DNA of 64,000 bases, taken from Prorocentrum cordatum (Eukaryota > Sar > Dinophyceae > Prorocentrales > Prorocentraceae). The translations under genes and the position numbers were made by a program. Positions within the stretch are counted from its first letter, which is position 1. Each line of letters starts with the position of its first letter. The stretch covers positions 494,466-558,465 of the forward strand of contig CAUYUJ010000947.1 of NCBI GenBank assembly GCA_963575745.1. The letters are read 5' to 3'. This document shows, piece by piece, positions 22,376-33,789 of this stretch. The notes under the pieces were generated by a model. It was not told where the DNA came from, searched no databases, and saw only the letters and a list, made by a program, of their open reading frames with translations.

Positions 22376-22397
22376 TGCCTAGCCATTTTGGCTCAAG
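22376..22397 (+). other. Relict dinoflagellate spliced leader (DinoSL)
   Basis: The 22 bases match the published DinoSL consensus DCCGTAGCCATTTTGGCTCAAG at 20 positions; the run TAGCCATTTTGGCTCAAG is exact. The mismatches are at positions 2 and 4. In an SL RNA gene a GT donor would follow the final G; here the next bases are CACGCAG. The simplest reading is a reverse-transcribed, trans-spliced mRNA end inserted at a CCT tract. Relict SLs of this kind are known from dinoflagellate genomes as evidence of mRNA recycling. Confidence 0.82.
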
Positions 22398-23015
22398 CAC
22401 GCAGTGGCTGCTCAGCGTTAGGCGCGCCCCCCCTCTGCGCCGAGACCAAATCAGACCACCCTCTGCCCTCTACTGTACCCCTTCCCTTGCATACATTACT
22501 ACTCAATTGGTGGTGTCTTCGGGAAACATTGTTCGAGAATTGAAGCTATCATCGGGACCGGCTGGAGCCAGTTCTTGAAGAGGGTCAAGCTCTACTGGCG
22601 CGTGGAGGGTGGTTCACAGTTTTGACTTTAGGTATGTGCGAGAGTTTCATCTTGTGTGTCTGTGTGATGGTGGCTCTTGTTGCTGTGGTTGGATCGCCAT
22701 TTCCTGCTGCTACGTTGCGCGGTAAGTGCCACTGAACCTGATCTGATCCTCTTTCTGGGTGATTTCTGCTTGATGTCTTGTGCGATGAGAACTTTCTGCT
22801 GGAATCCCTGGTCTATTCCAGACAGAGATCGTGAGCTTGAGCTCGGATGCGAGTTTGTGGCATTCACATAGTGGTTGGTATTCAGAGGCGTGCTGTACAT
22901 GCGCCGTATTCTTGATAAGGCCTTCCCACTTTCGAAGCCGTGTGCTTTGGCTTTCGCACCAAAGGATCGTTGACAAACTTCTCGTACGGTGTGTGTGTGT
23001 GTGCGTGTTTTCTAA
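22398..23015 (+). other. Low-repeat region downstream of the SL relic
   Basis: No tandem repeats and no long conserved frame. It contains a short GT run (22988-23003). If the SL relic marks an mRNA 5' end, this is the leader or the decayed start of the endonuclease reading frame that follows. Confidence 0.4.
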
Positions 23016-23927
23016 ATGAACGATAAGACGGTGCGTGGCAGGGACCTGGTAAGGATGTGGAATGCTCCGATAGATATCAGAGGGAGGTTTGCGGCTATTC
23101 TTGTAAACTCGAACAATGCTGATATGGCGTGTGTTGCTTTGTACTATCCGCCCCGTAGCGAAGACCCAACGGTCCAGATGAGACTGACGTCCTCGGTGGC
23201 CAACTTTAATGACTTTGTGCAGATTTTTTTCGCTGATCTATCTGGAAGAGCTGTTCCCATGTCCGCGGTGGCTCTGAGCGATGGTGTTGGTTTGACAAAG
23301 GACCCCATGGGGATTCCACAGTGGAACCAAGTGCTGTGGGTGAATACGGTCGATCTTTGAAAAATACAACGGGTGCGTTGATGCGTGAATGGACGGAGAC
23401 ACATGACATGACCTTTGCCAACCCATGCTTCAGATCTGGTCCTAGTTACCTCGGTGCGGTACCTGGTGGATCACGCTCCGGCGTTTCAAGCAAGAAAGGA
23501 AGGGCAGGTGCATCACGCGTCGTGTATCGATCGCGCGCTGGTCCCTGCGGAATGCCTTCGTAAGCTTGAACTTCTCATCCAACCGATGCGAGCGGCCAAG
23601 ATGTTGCAAATTATTCCTGGCGGTCGGCCTCGTGAGCATATCCTTTTTTTGTGTGTGTTCAGATCAATGTCCGCCAGAGTTCCTGTGCCCCCCCTGGCAG
23701 ACGGTGGGGTTCTGCGAGGTTCGGACATGCCCTGCGCAGTGAGCGTCGCATTGAATATTTCAGAGCTAGATTTGAAGAAGAGGTGGCCGAGGCATTACGT
23801 AGACATAATCTGGGATCGATTGAAGCATTTGTCTAGGAACTTCGTCTCGTGGCCACGTGGACAGAGGTCGTTCAGCCAGTCCGAGAGGTTGGATTCGAAC
23901 ACTTCCAAGCGACACTACGTGTTCTGA
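23016..23927 (+). pseudogene. LINE-type AP-endonuclease domain remnant
   Basis: Three overlapping frames together resemble the endonuclease/exonuclease/phosphatase domain of dinoflagellate non-LTR retroelements. The first (23016-23360) has a strand with ACVALYYPPRSED, a helix, then AVALSDGVGLTK where active members carry a D-L-N-D-G type metal-site motif. The second (23321-23563) gives THDMTFANPCFRSGPSYLG. The third (23415-23927) gives ASCIDRALVP, corresponding to the conserved S-x-I-D-Y/F-x-x-x-P strand near the domain's C terminus. The frame changes twice within 150 bp, so it cannot encode an intact enzyme. The enzyme nicks target DNA for target-primed reverse transcription. Family assignment rests on motif order and is inferred. 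Confidence 0.6.
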
Positions 23928-26400
23928 CTGCTGAATATACGAACTCGTTCCAGAAAAGGGCCGGGGCCCTTCGCCAGCGTGAATGGCCTTGGGAGACGCG
24001 CTGGTGCCCTTGAGACTGTAGTGGGGCTTGCTCGTACTGCGCGTATGTACAGAGGAACGAGGCGGAGGAGGAGGAGGTTATGCGAAAGGCAGGGCGCTCG
24101 ACTTGCGGAGGAGCGGCATTGATCGCAGTCCAATGGCCTTTCTTCGGAGGTGTAGAGAATCTGTCGTCGCATGGCGGGTCCCTGGGTGGGGAAGAGGAGG
24201 AACACTTTCGGACGCGAACCAGCATGCGCGTTGATCATGGGGGAGCGCGTGGAGAACGTTGCTGCGCCGTCGAGGAAGGGCGGCGTGCGTGCAGGTGGGA
24301 TCGACGAGCAATTTCTGGTCAGAGCGCCGCGGCGCGATGCACCTGCGCCGCCGTTGTGCATCGATATGGAGGAGAGGGGGCGGGGGGGGGCGGGCCTGGG
24401 GGGATCGGCGAAGTGTTCGGAGCGGCGGGGGGGGGGGGGCGGCGGTGCAGCGGCGCGCGCCACATGAAGCGCGGTCGCTTCCGTCGTCGCGCGGACCTGA
24501 TGCGCGGGTGCGCGAGCGGGGCCGTGGTGCCCCGTCGCGTTCTGGAGTGGGCCCTCTTTCTCGCGGATGGATCGCGCCGGCGATTGTGGCGGAGGTGGGT
24601 GGCCTGAGAGACTTGTTGCGCTCTGGGGCGCGCCTTTCACTTACCAGGGTGTTATTTCTGCGCGGATGGTTCTTTTGGTCAGATGTGAGTGAAGACGGCG
24701 AGGGGCACTCCCTTGTGTGATTCTGGATATTTGCTTAGAAGATTTAGATCTGGGGCCACAGGGGCGACTGCGGAACTGTCCTGGAGGGGTGCCGGGTGGG
24801 GAACTTATATTGTAGTCATTGAGCTTGACATGCGGAACGTATGTGGGTCAGTGAAGCCCGCGTCGCTCGACGGTGCCGTGGATTGGCCTCGCGAGCAGAG
24901 TGGCGCGTGAATTTTGATTCAGAGGCGCAGACGCACTTGTGTTCGGGTGGGTGTGGAAGGACAACGCAATGTACCCTGGAACACGGGGGTCAATTATACG
25001 GGGGATGCGAATGCGGTCGCCGCAGTTCAAGAAGCCCTTGCTCCGCTTGTTCGCGAGCGGCAAGATGGCTATGAGCTCAGTCGGTCCAATCGTCTGAAGG
25101 GCAGGTGCGGGATATCTGGCGCGGTGCGACTTGGGCTCTGGATTCTTTGCTGCTGGCTTGAACAAGTGCATGTGGTGAGCGACCTCGAGGATACCTGTGG
25201 AGTTAGACTTCTGGACCGCGCGCTGCAGATGCGCGGTGCGCATCGAAACTCTGGCAAGGAGCGCGTGGTTTAACGTTTTTGCGGGCCTGGGGCCTACTGG
25301 GCCACTCGCGTGGTCTTTGCGCGCGCGGGCGCTGTTCGGCTTCCTGGAGTTGTCCATGCGGTGGTTCCCTTCATTGACGCGCTGTTTTCTGCCGATGGTT
25401 CGTGGGCTCCTGAGATTTCGACCGGGTGTTCCGCGGTTGCTAGGGGTCGGGCTCGCATGCGGCGGTTTCGGTTTACTCCTTGAAGGTGAAGAAGATGGCG
25501 TTCAGGAGAAACGTTCCTGGCGCGGCCCCCCCAGGGTTCGCGGCCTCGATCTGGTTCGAGTGCCGAACTGCTCGTCTCGAGGCCGCTTGCTTCAAGTGCC
25601 TGAGGGGGTTCTTTTTTGGGGAGTGGCTGTCGGAGTGCCAGTGGTGCGCCCTGGTGGCGCGGAGATTATCGTGATCTGGTTTCTACCTGCAGTCGAAATG
25701 TGGCGACGTGCTGGACATGCGCCATTTCGGCTGGAGCCCAGAGTGCAACGTTTGCAGGGGCGACGAAACGTGCGCTCGATCGCCGGGGCGGCGCGCTGAA
25801 CGACTCGCGGCTGTGTCAGGGGGCCTTGGAAATAGAGAACGGAGTGGGGTCTGCGTTTACTTAGTGCCCTCGCTGTCAGACTACGCCCAGGGGCGCTTCG
25901 AGGGGCGACCCCGGGGCCGAGCAATTCTTCCAGGACCTGGAATATATGGGGCGCGCAGAAGAAAGGGGGGGCATTGGAACTTGCGAAAAGGTGATCTCAT
26001 GGCGGTGCTTAGCGGGGGCAACGGGGCTTCTGATGTTTGCGATAAGTTTGACGTGCAACACTTTCGTGCTGAGTGGCCCCTGAGACAAGGTGCCGCTTGG
26101 GATGGCCCACTCAAGCCGGAGGGACTTTCTGATGCTGTTTGCTGCTGTGCTGTGTTTGTTGACTGCGTGTGGTTGCGTTTGGGATCGAGGGTGCGCTTCC
26201 CGCGAGGCATTGCTGATGCGCCGCGGGCTGCCGCGGATGGCGAACGTGATGCGCCTTCATTGCGTCCGCGCTTGCCCCCGCGAATCAATGAATTGCGTGC
26301 TCATCGACGCTCGAGGTCAGGGGTGCGGATATCCCGCGTCGTGAGCATGCGTGTGCGTTTGCGAGGATTTGGGTAGATTCGTCTAAGTCCAGTCCTCAAG
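23928..26400 (+). other. Degenerate, mostly unassigned DNA; possible RNase H-like scraps
   Basis: No array apart from small GGA (24060-24080) and G-run (24380-24440) patches. Three short frames read ADGS preceded by hydrophobic residues (about 24550, 24656 and 25390), and one is followed by GAGWGTYIVV (about 24790), which is reminiscent of the D-G-S strand of RNase H domains that follow RT in LINEs. No RT motif is visible between the endonuclease and these scraps. I regard a link as weak. Confidence 0.25.
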
Positions 26401-28449
26401 TTCCCGATGCGCGCGCGTGCCCCGAATTTTCGCAGCCTGTTCAGACCTTCGAAGCTCTGCAACTTCACTTGCGGTCTCGCCTTCTTGTTCCACTTCCAGC
26501 GCTTGCCCGGCGCGTCTGCGGCGACCCCTCCTGCCGCGCCCGTGGGCGAGAGGCCCCGCGCGCGACGCGACGGGCGGGGGGGCGATGGCGGTCGGGCCGA
26601 GACGGCGACGCAGAAGAAGCATAGCAACCGCACCGCGGGCCCGAATATGGCCGAGGACCTGGAGGAGATGGAGCTGGCGCAGGCGCAAAACATCGTGATC
26701 GCACTAGTGGAGATGGCGATTGACGCGGCGAGGCGCGTGAGACAGCAAGAGGCCTTTGCTCTGTTAGGCGCCCCTGATGCCCGACAACTCCCCCTCCGCC
26801 CTTAAGGCCAGGGCCGCGGTGAAATCGCGGGCGGAGGCGGCGCGGGACTGGGGGGCTTGGGGCGAAGGCTGCGAAATCCCCAAAGTGGGTGCGACATCGG
26901 TAGCGCGTCTAGTGGGGTTGGCGCAAGGGCGCGAGTGGGCGCGGCTAAATGCGGGTGCGATGAATGCAGAGTGGAAGGCGGAGATGGCGATATTGACCTC
27001 GGCCGAGGTGGCGTCGCCCTTCCCGCTAGTCAAAATTCAAGCAGGTTTCAATGAGAGCGTGTGCGCGGTGTTGATGCCGCGGCGGGAGTCGCCCGACGCG
27101 TTCGCTGCTTGCCGCGAGTAGGTGGGGGCCGCGATGGTGGGGGGTGCGGCGCCTATGGGCCGCTTGGAGAGAGCGCTGCAGATGTTCATGATGGGCGACG
27201 AGATGGCGGATTCAATGGTGTGAGTGAACAGGTGTCTGGCAGTGGCTGTGATGCGATGTTGTCGGACAGCGTGAGGGCGCGAACAACGGGCGCCATACTT
27301 ACAATTTCTCAACGTGACATTGTATCCTTGAGTGGCGCAATCGCCACATCAAGTGAAATTATTTCCGCTTCCTCGAGACGCGCCGCGGCTTCGCCCCCGC
27401 TCTGCGTGTCCCGCTTCGGGGTCTCCTGAGGCCCGTGCTGCCTCTGCCTGTCTGGAGGAGGCTCCAATCCCTTCCCGCCCCTGTCGTGCCCCTCCCGTGG
27501 TGTCGTCGTCCTTTCCTCCTTTCCCTGCTCCGTCTGTTCAGCGTGCCAGGATTTACGCAATGGGGAGTTTCATGTTTTCTCGTTTCGGGGAACGCGTAAC
27601 TAGGTCCGCTGTCCGCTTGTCAGGATTCCATGGGTGCGATTTTTGCAGTGGTTTGTTTGGGGCCTCGATGCCCAGGCAAGTCAGGGCGGGCGGGTGGCCC
27701 GAAATTTACGGCCGTTAAGTCGGTCCTGTGGCGTCTCATTCAGTCGAGATTTGAAGCTCAGCCCCGTAGATGTCTGTTCTGATGTGATGTGATCCTCCTC
27801 CTCCTCTTCCTCCTTCCCCTTCTTCATCCGTGGCCATTGCGGCGCAGGACGGCTAGCTTTGTTTGCCACCCTGCTTTCCCTCTTCTCGAGCGGATGGCTT
27901 CCACTTTTGATGTCAATGGTTGTATTCCTGTATTGGCGGGCAAATCGCCGAGGTAGATATCCGCGTATTCTAAGAAACATCTCAGTGGTTCGAACGTCCC
28001 CGTGCATTCGCAGCGATGGTTTCTTCCATCCCAGACCAGCAGGCGTCTCTGGCAGCTTGACAATGCGTTTCAGATTCTTCGTCATGTCACGGACACTGGG
28101 GCGGAACCATTGCCCTCCGATTTGGAGGCTCTGCTGGCGGCGGCTTTCCCTGAACGGTGCGTCGGCCCCTGCGTTGTCGCCCATCGATTTGCGGGGGGTC
28201 GCAGGCGCCGACAGCCCTCGCACTCATGCAATGGATTTCGCAAGGACGCACCTTCGTCCAGTCCGAGGCAGACCCCAGCTATCCATGCGGCGGAGTGCCA
28301 GTCTGTTGTGTGTGCCTGATGCGCTGCATAAAGCGCAATTTAGTTACGATTCCGAGCTGGCTGCGTGCTCTGGTCTTCCTGCGATTTAAAGACAAGCGAT
28401 TGGCAAGCGTCGGGGTGATCTGGATGAATTTGGAGATTCGCCTCGTTCT
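26400..28449. other. Unassigned low-repeat region
   Basis: Frames of 60-180 aa occur on both strands, none with motifs I recognise. One plus-strand stretch (26647-26805) encodes a helix-prone acidic segment starting MAEDLEEMELAQAQN. A short CCT tract lies at 27796-27825. GC content and stop density do not separate genes from background. Confidence 0.3.
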
Positions 28450-29159
28450 TTGCCTTCTTCGGGTTCCTCCTCCTCCTCGCGGTTGGGTGTGTCGCCGGAG
28501 GCGGCTAGCGTGGGGCCTGCTCGAGGTGATGCGGGCCGTCGGCATTCCGGGGCGGATGCCATTCACCGGCGTTTTGACGAATTGTCTGGTGATATTTGCT
28601 CCAAGATTCCATATTCTGTTTCTTCTGCTATGTCAGAGCTCGTGCTTAAGCTGTCTGGCGCGGTCCGCGAGATAGTCCAGGCTGTTGCGTCGAACGTTGC
28701 GGAGTCGGTCGCCCGAGTCTTTCGAAGCGCATGATGCTTGTTGCGGAAGAGCGCATGGTGAAGATGATGGAGCTGCTGCCACGTGGTAAGAAGCGCCTGG
28801 GACATGACGTTGAGAACATTAACGGGTGCTTGTGTGAGCGGCTCGCAACTGTCCAGGAGTTGACCAGCTCCTTGCGCGCGGAGGTCAGCACGTTTCCCGA
28901 TCGCCCTTGGACCGTGGAGGCGGGTGGGCAACCCCCTGGCGGCGCGACGGGTGGTCGAGCCTCGGGCTCGGCGCGTTCTGCGCCCTCGCGCTCACCAGGG
29001 CGCGTGGAAGCCCGCCGCCTTCGTCGGGCGACGGGGGGCGATGTGCTGGTTGGGCAGGGCATGCAACAGCAGGCAGGGTTGTTCATTCATTCACCCCCAA
29101 GGCCGCGAGATCGACGGCCTGCCATCCAGCCGCGCCAGGTTCGAAGAGATCGCTGCTGA
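28450..29159 (+). pseudogene. Helix-rich coding remnant, function unknown
   Basis: Two plus-strand frames abut at ATGATG/TGA (28731-28736). The first (28450-28734) ends with a helix-prone stretch (AMSELVLKLSGAVREIVQ). The second (28731-29159) begins MMLVAEERMVKMMELLPRG and continues with NINGCLCERLATVQELTSS, then a Gly/Arg/Pro-rich tail. Joined they resemble one amphipathic-helix protein broken by a single-base shift, as in ORF1-like or linker regions of retroelements. No catalytic motif is visible, and I do not recognise the family. Confidence 0.3.
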
Positions 29160-29560
29160 GGCTGATTTGTTGGAGTATATGCAAGTTCTCGAGTCGCTCA
29201 GCCACCGTGACGTGCCTCCTGAACCACCAACCGACCGCCCCCTTTACTACTGTCTTGGGTGTTGGTGTAACATGTCTCTCTCCGCCATTTCGTTGATTCC
29301 ACAGAGCCGTGTTTGTCATCGCGGCCCTCCCCCACGTTTTCTTCCCCGTCCTGCGCTTCTACATGTGCGATGCTATTCTTTAAGGGGTTTCCGCCCGCTC
29401 TCATTCCTTGCTGTGTGGGGTGCGGAGTGTTCGAGATCAAACTGACTCCATGCGTAACGTTGTTTCTCCTTCTCCCTCTTTCTCCAGGCCTCCCAGGTTT
29501 GGAACGGCGTATACTTCGGGTTCGCCCGAACTCGGGCTTGCCGACGGTTTTTGACTATTT
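29160..29560. other. Unassigned spacer
   Basis: No repeats or recognisable domains. Short frames only. Confidence 0.3.
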
Positions 29561-29562
29561 AT

Positions 29563-29695
29563 CTTGACGGCCCAGTTTTCGTGGGATGTTTGCAGCGGGA
29601 GTTGTTGTCAAATTTCGAATTGGCCTCGTTGTTTCTCTGACGGCCTTATCAGACCAACTCGAGTCCTTGAAATTCGAGTCTTACGTCTCCCCGAC
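29563..29695 (+). repeat. Dispersed ~130-bp repeat, copy 1
   Basis: TTGACGGCCCAGTTTTCGTG, GGATGTTTGCAGCGGGAG, TCAAATTTCGAATTGG and ACTCGAGTCCTTGAAATTCG match 54288-54415 in the same orientation. At 54.3 kb the copy overlaps the edge of the LINE RT remnant, which suggests a retroelement-associated non-coding segment. Confidence 0.78.
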
Positions 29696-29859
29696 AAGTG
29701 GCGCCAGAGCAGATGGGGTCGGAGGATACAGGAAGGATGTCAGTTGAGGGGTGTGCTCAGGAGGCTTCAGAATCGGGAGATTCCTTGCCCGATGAGGGCG
29801 GCGGTGATGTCCATGGCCGCTCCACGATTGGCATCCCCACGGCTTCCAGACTCCGGATT

Positions 29860-29985
29860 CGTTGGAGGAGGAGGCGGAGGAGGAGGAGGAGGAGGAGGAA
29901 AAGGATAAGCAAGGGAGGAGGAGGAGGAGGAGGAGGAGGAGGAGGAGGAGGAGGAGGAGGAGGAGGAGGAGGAGGAGGAGGAGGG
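29860..29985. repeat. (GGA)n microsatellite
   Basis: About 120 bp of GGA triplets. Frames of poly-Gly, poly-Glu or poly-Arg are artefacts. Confidence 0.95.
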
Positions 29986-30190
29986 CTCCCATATCCGATG
30001 CCCCACCGCCGTGCCGCGCCTCCGACGCCCCGCCGACGCAGCCCCCCACCCGGGGCCCAGCTTCTTCCGTCCCGGCGTCGCCCGTGCATCGGCGCTGTGG
30101 CGCGGCCCTCCGGCCCCCTCGGCTCCAGCCGCGTCTGGTTTCAGGAGGGACAAGCACACAGCCACGATCAATCGTCGAGCCCCAGGAAAG

Positions 30191-30383
30191 TACGGTAGGT
30201 TTGCGTCGTGTCGACCAGCGGCGACCCCCAGCGCGGGCGTTCAAGGTTGAACGCCGCCGGCGACCCAGAATCGATCGATGTTGAACGATCGGACGTTGCG
30301 GCAGCGGCCGATCGTTCAAGGTTGAACGATCCCTGCGGTGTCAAAAACCAACGCTGGGGTCGGCACGACACGAACCTGCCGTA
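30191..30383. mobile_element. TIR element family 4
   Basis: 193 bp. The left end TACGGTAGGTTTGCGTCGTG and the right end CACGACACGAACCTGCCGTA are inverted with two mismatches. The arms continue inward through CGACCCCAGCG-like sequence after a short left-arm insertion. The interior contains two hairpins, GCGGGCGTTCAAGGTTGAAC and GATCGTTCAAGGTTGAACGA. The element begins and ends in TA. No coding capacity. Confidence 0.85.
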
Positions 30384-30500
30384 TGGGAAAATATGGGAAG
30401 TGGGGGGGGGAAGACACAAAAACAGAGGAAACATGGAGAAATATGGGGAATCTTTCAATTTTGTGCGCATTTCTGGGTGTGTCCTGGGGCCCCTTCGCGG
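30384..30500 (+). repeat. Dispersed repeat, ATGGGAAGTGGGGGG family, copy 2
   Basis: Matches 5597-5730 in the same orientation. The TIR element at 30191-30383 ends at its first base, so it probably inserted at the edge of this repeat. Confidence 0.75.
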
Positions 30501-30939
30501 TTGGCCTCCCGCAGGTGAGGCGGGAGAGGCGGCGGAGGGCCAGGCGGGGCGAGCTCGAGCTGTGAGGCCGCGCCAGCGCGCAGGGAGGCTTTCTGCTGGC
30601 CCCGGGCTGCTGGGTGGCGCAGGAGACTCCTCGGAAGGCTGGAGGGCCTCTGAGAAGCCCCGCCGCCCTCTGAGAGGGCCTTCTCCTGCTCAAGTCCCTC
30701 CCTCGCTCGCCGCCGAGGGTCTTGCGCAAAATGGCACGGCGGCCTCACGCCGCGTCTCGCGCGGGCCGCCAGCGCGGCACGCCGCGTGCAGGCTGCCGGG
30801 TGGCGCATGCATCTGCGTTGCCTCCGCTGCCTTCGACACACGGCCGCCTCTGGCGCTCCGAGCCGCCGGGAAAGCTGGCGGCGTGCAGCGGAGTCCCTGT
30901 GGTCTCAGGGCCCGTTCAGGGCCCCCAGGGCAGAGCGTT
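30501..30939. other. GC-rich unassigned spacer
   Basis: No tandem structure and no recognisable protein motif. Confidence 0.3.
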
Positions 30940-31127
30940 GCACGCCAGTCGTCGACAGGTAGGTGTTTCGGATCCCCAGATCCCGATGTACTTTGGGTGA
31001 CCTCTTACTTCGACCATTGGGTGTTTTTCCTTTCCCTTCCTCCTCAGACGTCGGGCGGAAGCCCAAACTACTTCCAACGCCTTCCTGCTTCCTGGTTCTG
31101 CCTGCTTCTGCCGACCGACGGGTATAC
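30940..31127. mobile_element. TIR element family 5, copy a
   Basis: About 188 bp. GCACGCCAGTCGTCGACAGG at the left and CTGCCGACCGACGGGTATAC at the right are diverged inverted termini. The interior (CCCAGATCCCGATG, TCTTACTTCGA, GGCGGAAGCCCAAACTAC, CAACGCCTTCCTGCTTC) is homologous to copies at 41008-41196 and 41325-41513. This is the most diverged of the three. Confidence 0.7.
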
Positions 31128-31820
31128 GGGTTGACTGTACCCAGCCAGGCTGCCGCACACAGCGCGACAGCCCGAAGGGGCCTCGCCCTCCACGGGGAGG
31201 AGCGCCCAGCTCTTCTGGACATTTCCTGGTCTGGGCCCTTCAGATGCTCACAAAGCTTCTATCTAGCCTACGGAGCTGCATGAGCCTTGTCGCGCGCTGC
31301 GTGCTGAAGGTATGGCGGCGCAGTTGGGTTCACAAGTGCAAGCTCGATGGAGTTTCAGTGCTTTGCCCTTGGATGGGCCCTCGGCCAGGATTGTGGGATG
31401 GCTTTCTGTCCCCAGGACCCTGCGGGGCCGCCCCCTGGCGGGAAGCAGAGCACGACGGGCCGTCAGTGGCCGTGAGAGCAGCACGGTCGGGAGCTTTTGG
31501 ACAGCGTTTCTCTCCGCCAGTGCGGGCTTCCGCGCCTCGGTGCGACACGCTGCCCGATTCGCGGCCCCGAGGCGTCCGCCTCTCGAGCTTTCTCGAGCCC
31601 CCCGCCCCGCGGTTGCGGAGAGCGACACGCCACCCGCCCGTGTCGCCAGGGCCGCCGCGGCGGCACGCCCCGCAAAGTTCCCGACCGTAGCCCCCGCGGC
31701 CGGCCAGGAGACAGACGACGCCACCCCACCCACGGCCCTCCACGAAGCGCTACGGCCCATCGGGGGCCGCAGCGTGTGCCACGCAGAAGCCCAAGCCGGA
31801 GTTGACGATCTATTGCTGAG
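31128..31820. other. GC-rich unassigned spacer
   Basis: Long Arg/Ala/Pro-rich frames exist on both strands, as expected for high-GC DNA. None shows a domain or a start context that favours it. Confidence 0.3.
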
Positions 31821-31975
31821 GCCCATGCCAAGGAGCACCCTGCTTGCCTCCAGGGTGCCCTGTGTTCCTTGGGCTTCGATGGCTCTGCCATGGAAAGCGT
31901 GACGTTCCCACCAGACATCAGTGGCCGTCCTGAGGTCGCAGGGTTGGGTTTCTTCTGGAAGATTTCTTCAGCGAC
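31821..31975 (+). repeat. Dispersed ~155-bp repeat with 5' hairpin, copy 1
   Basis: CCCATGCCAAGGAGCACCCT, TGCCTCCAGGGTGCCCTGTG and GGGTTGGGTTTCTTCTGGAA match 45929-46080. The first 50 bp fold on themselves (GCCAAGGAGCAC pairs with GTGTTCCTTGG). Class unknown; no terminal inverted repeats spanning the whole copy. Confidence 0.8.
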
Positions 31976-31984
31976 CGCGTGTAG

Positions 31985-33490
31985 GGCGCGCAGGGTGCAC
32001 GCAGCACACGCGCAGAACACGCACATAACACGCGCAGAAGACACACAGAGCACACATAACACACAGGACACGCAGAACACGCAGAGAACACAGGGACCTC
32101 GCATCATACACAGGACACGTATCACGCAGGACACGCGCAGAACACGCAGGACACGCACAGGACGCACAGAACACGCACAGAACACAGAACAGACAGAGCA
32201 CGCATAACACACATAACACAGCACACACACACATATGACACACAGAACACACATAACACGCAGAACACACAAAACACACATAACACACAGAACACAGCAC
32301 GCGCAGAGAACGCGCAGTACACGCGGACCACGCATAGAACACAGAGCACACGTAACACACAGAACACACAGGACACACAGGACACATGGACCACGCAGAA
32401 CCCACAGACCAGACAGAACGCAGAGAACAGACAGAACACGCAGAACACGCAGAACACACAGAGAACACGCAGAACACACAGAGCGCACAGACCGCGCGGA
32501 ACACGCATAGCGCGCCGAACACACAGAACGCACAGAACACACAGAACACACAGAACACATAAGACATAACACATCAAACACACAGAACACGCAGAACACA
32601 CAGACCATGCAGAACGCGCAGGCAGACAGACAGACAGACAGACAGACAGACCGACAGACACAGGCACGCGCGCGCGCGCCCGCCCGCCCACCCATCCGCC
32701 CGCCCACACGCACCAACACAAACAACAACGCACTCACACCAACGTACACACACCAACGCACACACATACAAAAACGCACGCAGTAACGCGCGCATACACG
32801 CCCGTCCGCACGCCCGCCCGTCCATCGCGCGCGCAGACAACCGCGCACGCAACCGCGCACAACCGCGCACAACCACATGCAACACACACAACCAAGCACG
32901 CAACCACGCGCACAACCACACGCACAACCACACACAACCACGCACACAAGCATGCACACAACCGCACATGCACAACCTCGTGCACAACCAAGCGCGCAAC
33001 CACGCGCACAGCCGCGCACACACAACTACACAACACAATCATACACGCAACCACGCACGCAACCACGCGCACAACTTCACACGCAACCGCACATTCACAA
33101 GCACGCACGCAATTACACACAACCACGCACGCAACCACGCACACAACCACGCGCAACCACGCGCGCAACCACATGCGCAACCGTGCACGCAGAAGCACGC
33201 ACAACCACGCGCACAACCACAGACACAACACGCGTACAACCACGCACAGACACAACCACACTCAGCCACGCACACCATCGCGCACACGACTAAACACAAC
33301 CACGCACACAACCATACACACACAACCACACACAATCACAGACACAGCCACACACAACCACAGACACGCATTGCCCCCCACACAACCACACACGCAACCT
33401 CACAAACAAGTGCACACGCACAACCACGCGCACACCCACGCACCACACACAACCACGCACACAACCACACACACAACGACGCACACACAC
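31985..33490. repeat. CA-rich array (ACACGCAGA, CAACCACGCACA)
   Basis: 1.5 kb of purine/pyrimidine-alternating repeats. First come ACACGCAGAACACAC units (to about 32620), then (CAGA)n at 32625-32660, then CGCACACAACCACGCACGCA units. Cys/Val-rich minus-strand frames and Thr/His-rich plus-strand frames are translations of the repeat. Confidence 0.93.
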
Positions 33491-33789
33491 ACAAAACACT
33501 GGCCTTCTCGCCCCTTGGCCCCCCGCCAGCCCCACGTCAAGGGGCGAGCATATATGCGCGCGCAGCACCGCGCTGCACGCGCAGCCTTCGGCTGGGCCAA
33601 GCAGGCCAAGACCTAGCATTTCATCGCGTGGCGCTTGGATGCCCGCGCCGACCGCGCCGACCACGACTCCTCCCAGGCCCTACTTCCGACCCCCCCCCTT
33701 TTGCCGCCTCCTCTTCGTCCTTGTCCTCCGTCTTCCCTCTCGCCCACCCCTCCCGTCGCCTCGTGCGCGGCACAAGGTGCTGCCTGGTG

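Noticed and set aside
22376-22397. SL RNA gene
   Set aside because: No GT splice donor or SL intron follows CTCAAG, and no second SL exon repeat is nearby, so it is treated as a retroposed mRNA end.
24080-24720. Overlapping 150-240-aa frames on both strands
   Set aside because: High GC and G-runs lower stop frequency. There is no conserved motif apart from isolated ADGS tetrapeptides that could be chance.
31463-33293. 520-aa Cys/Val-rich minus-strand frame and its overlapping plus-strand Thr/His/Gln frames
   Set aside because: Both strands are open at once because the DNA is a CA-rich repeat. Cysteine spacing follows the repeat period, not a zinc-binding or toxin fold.
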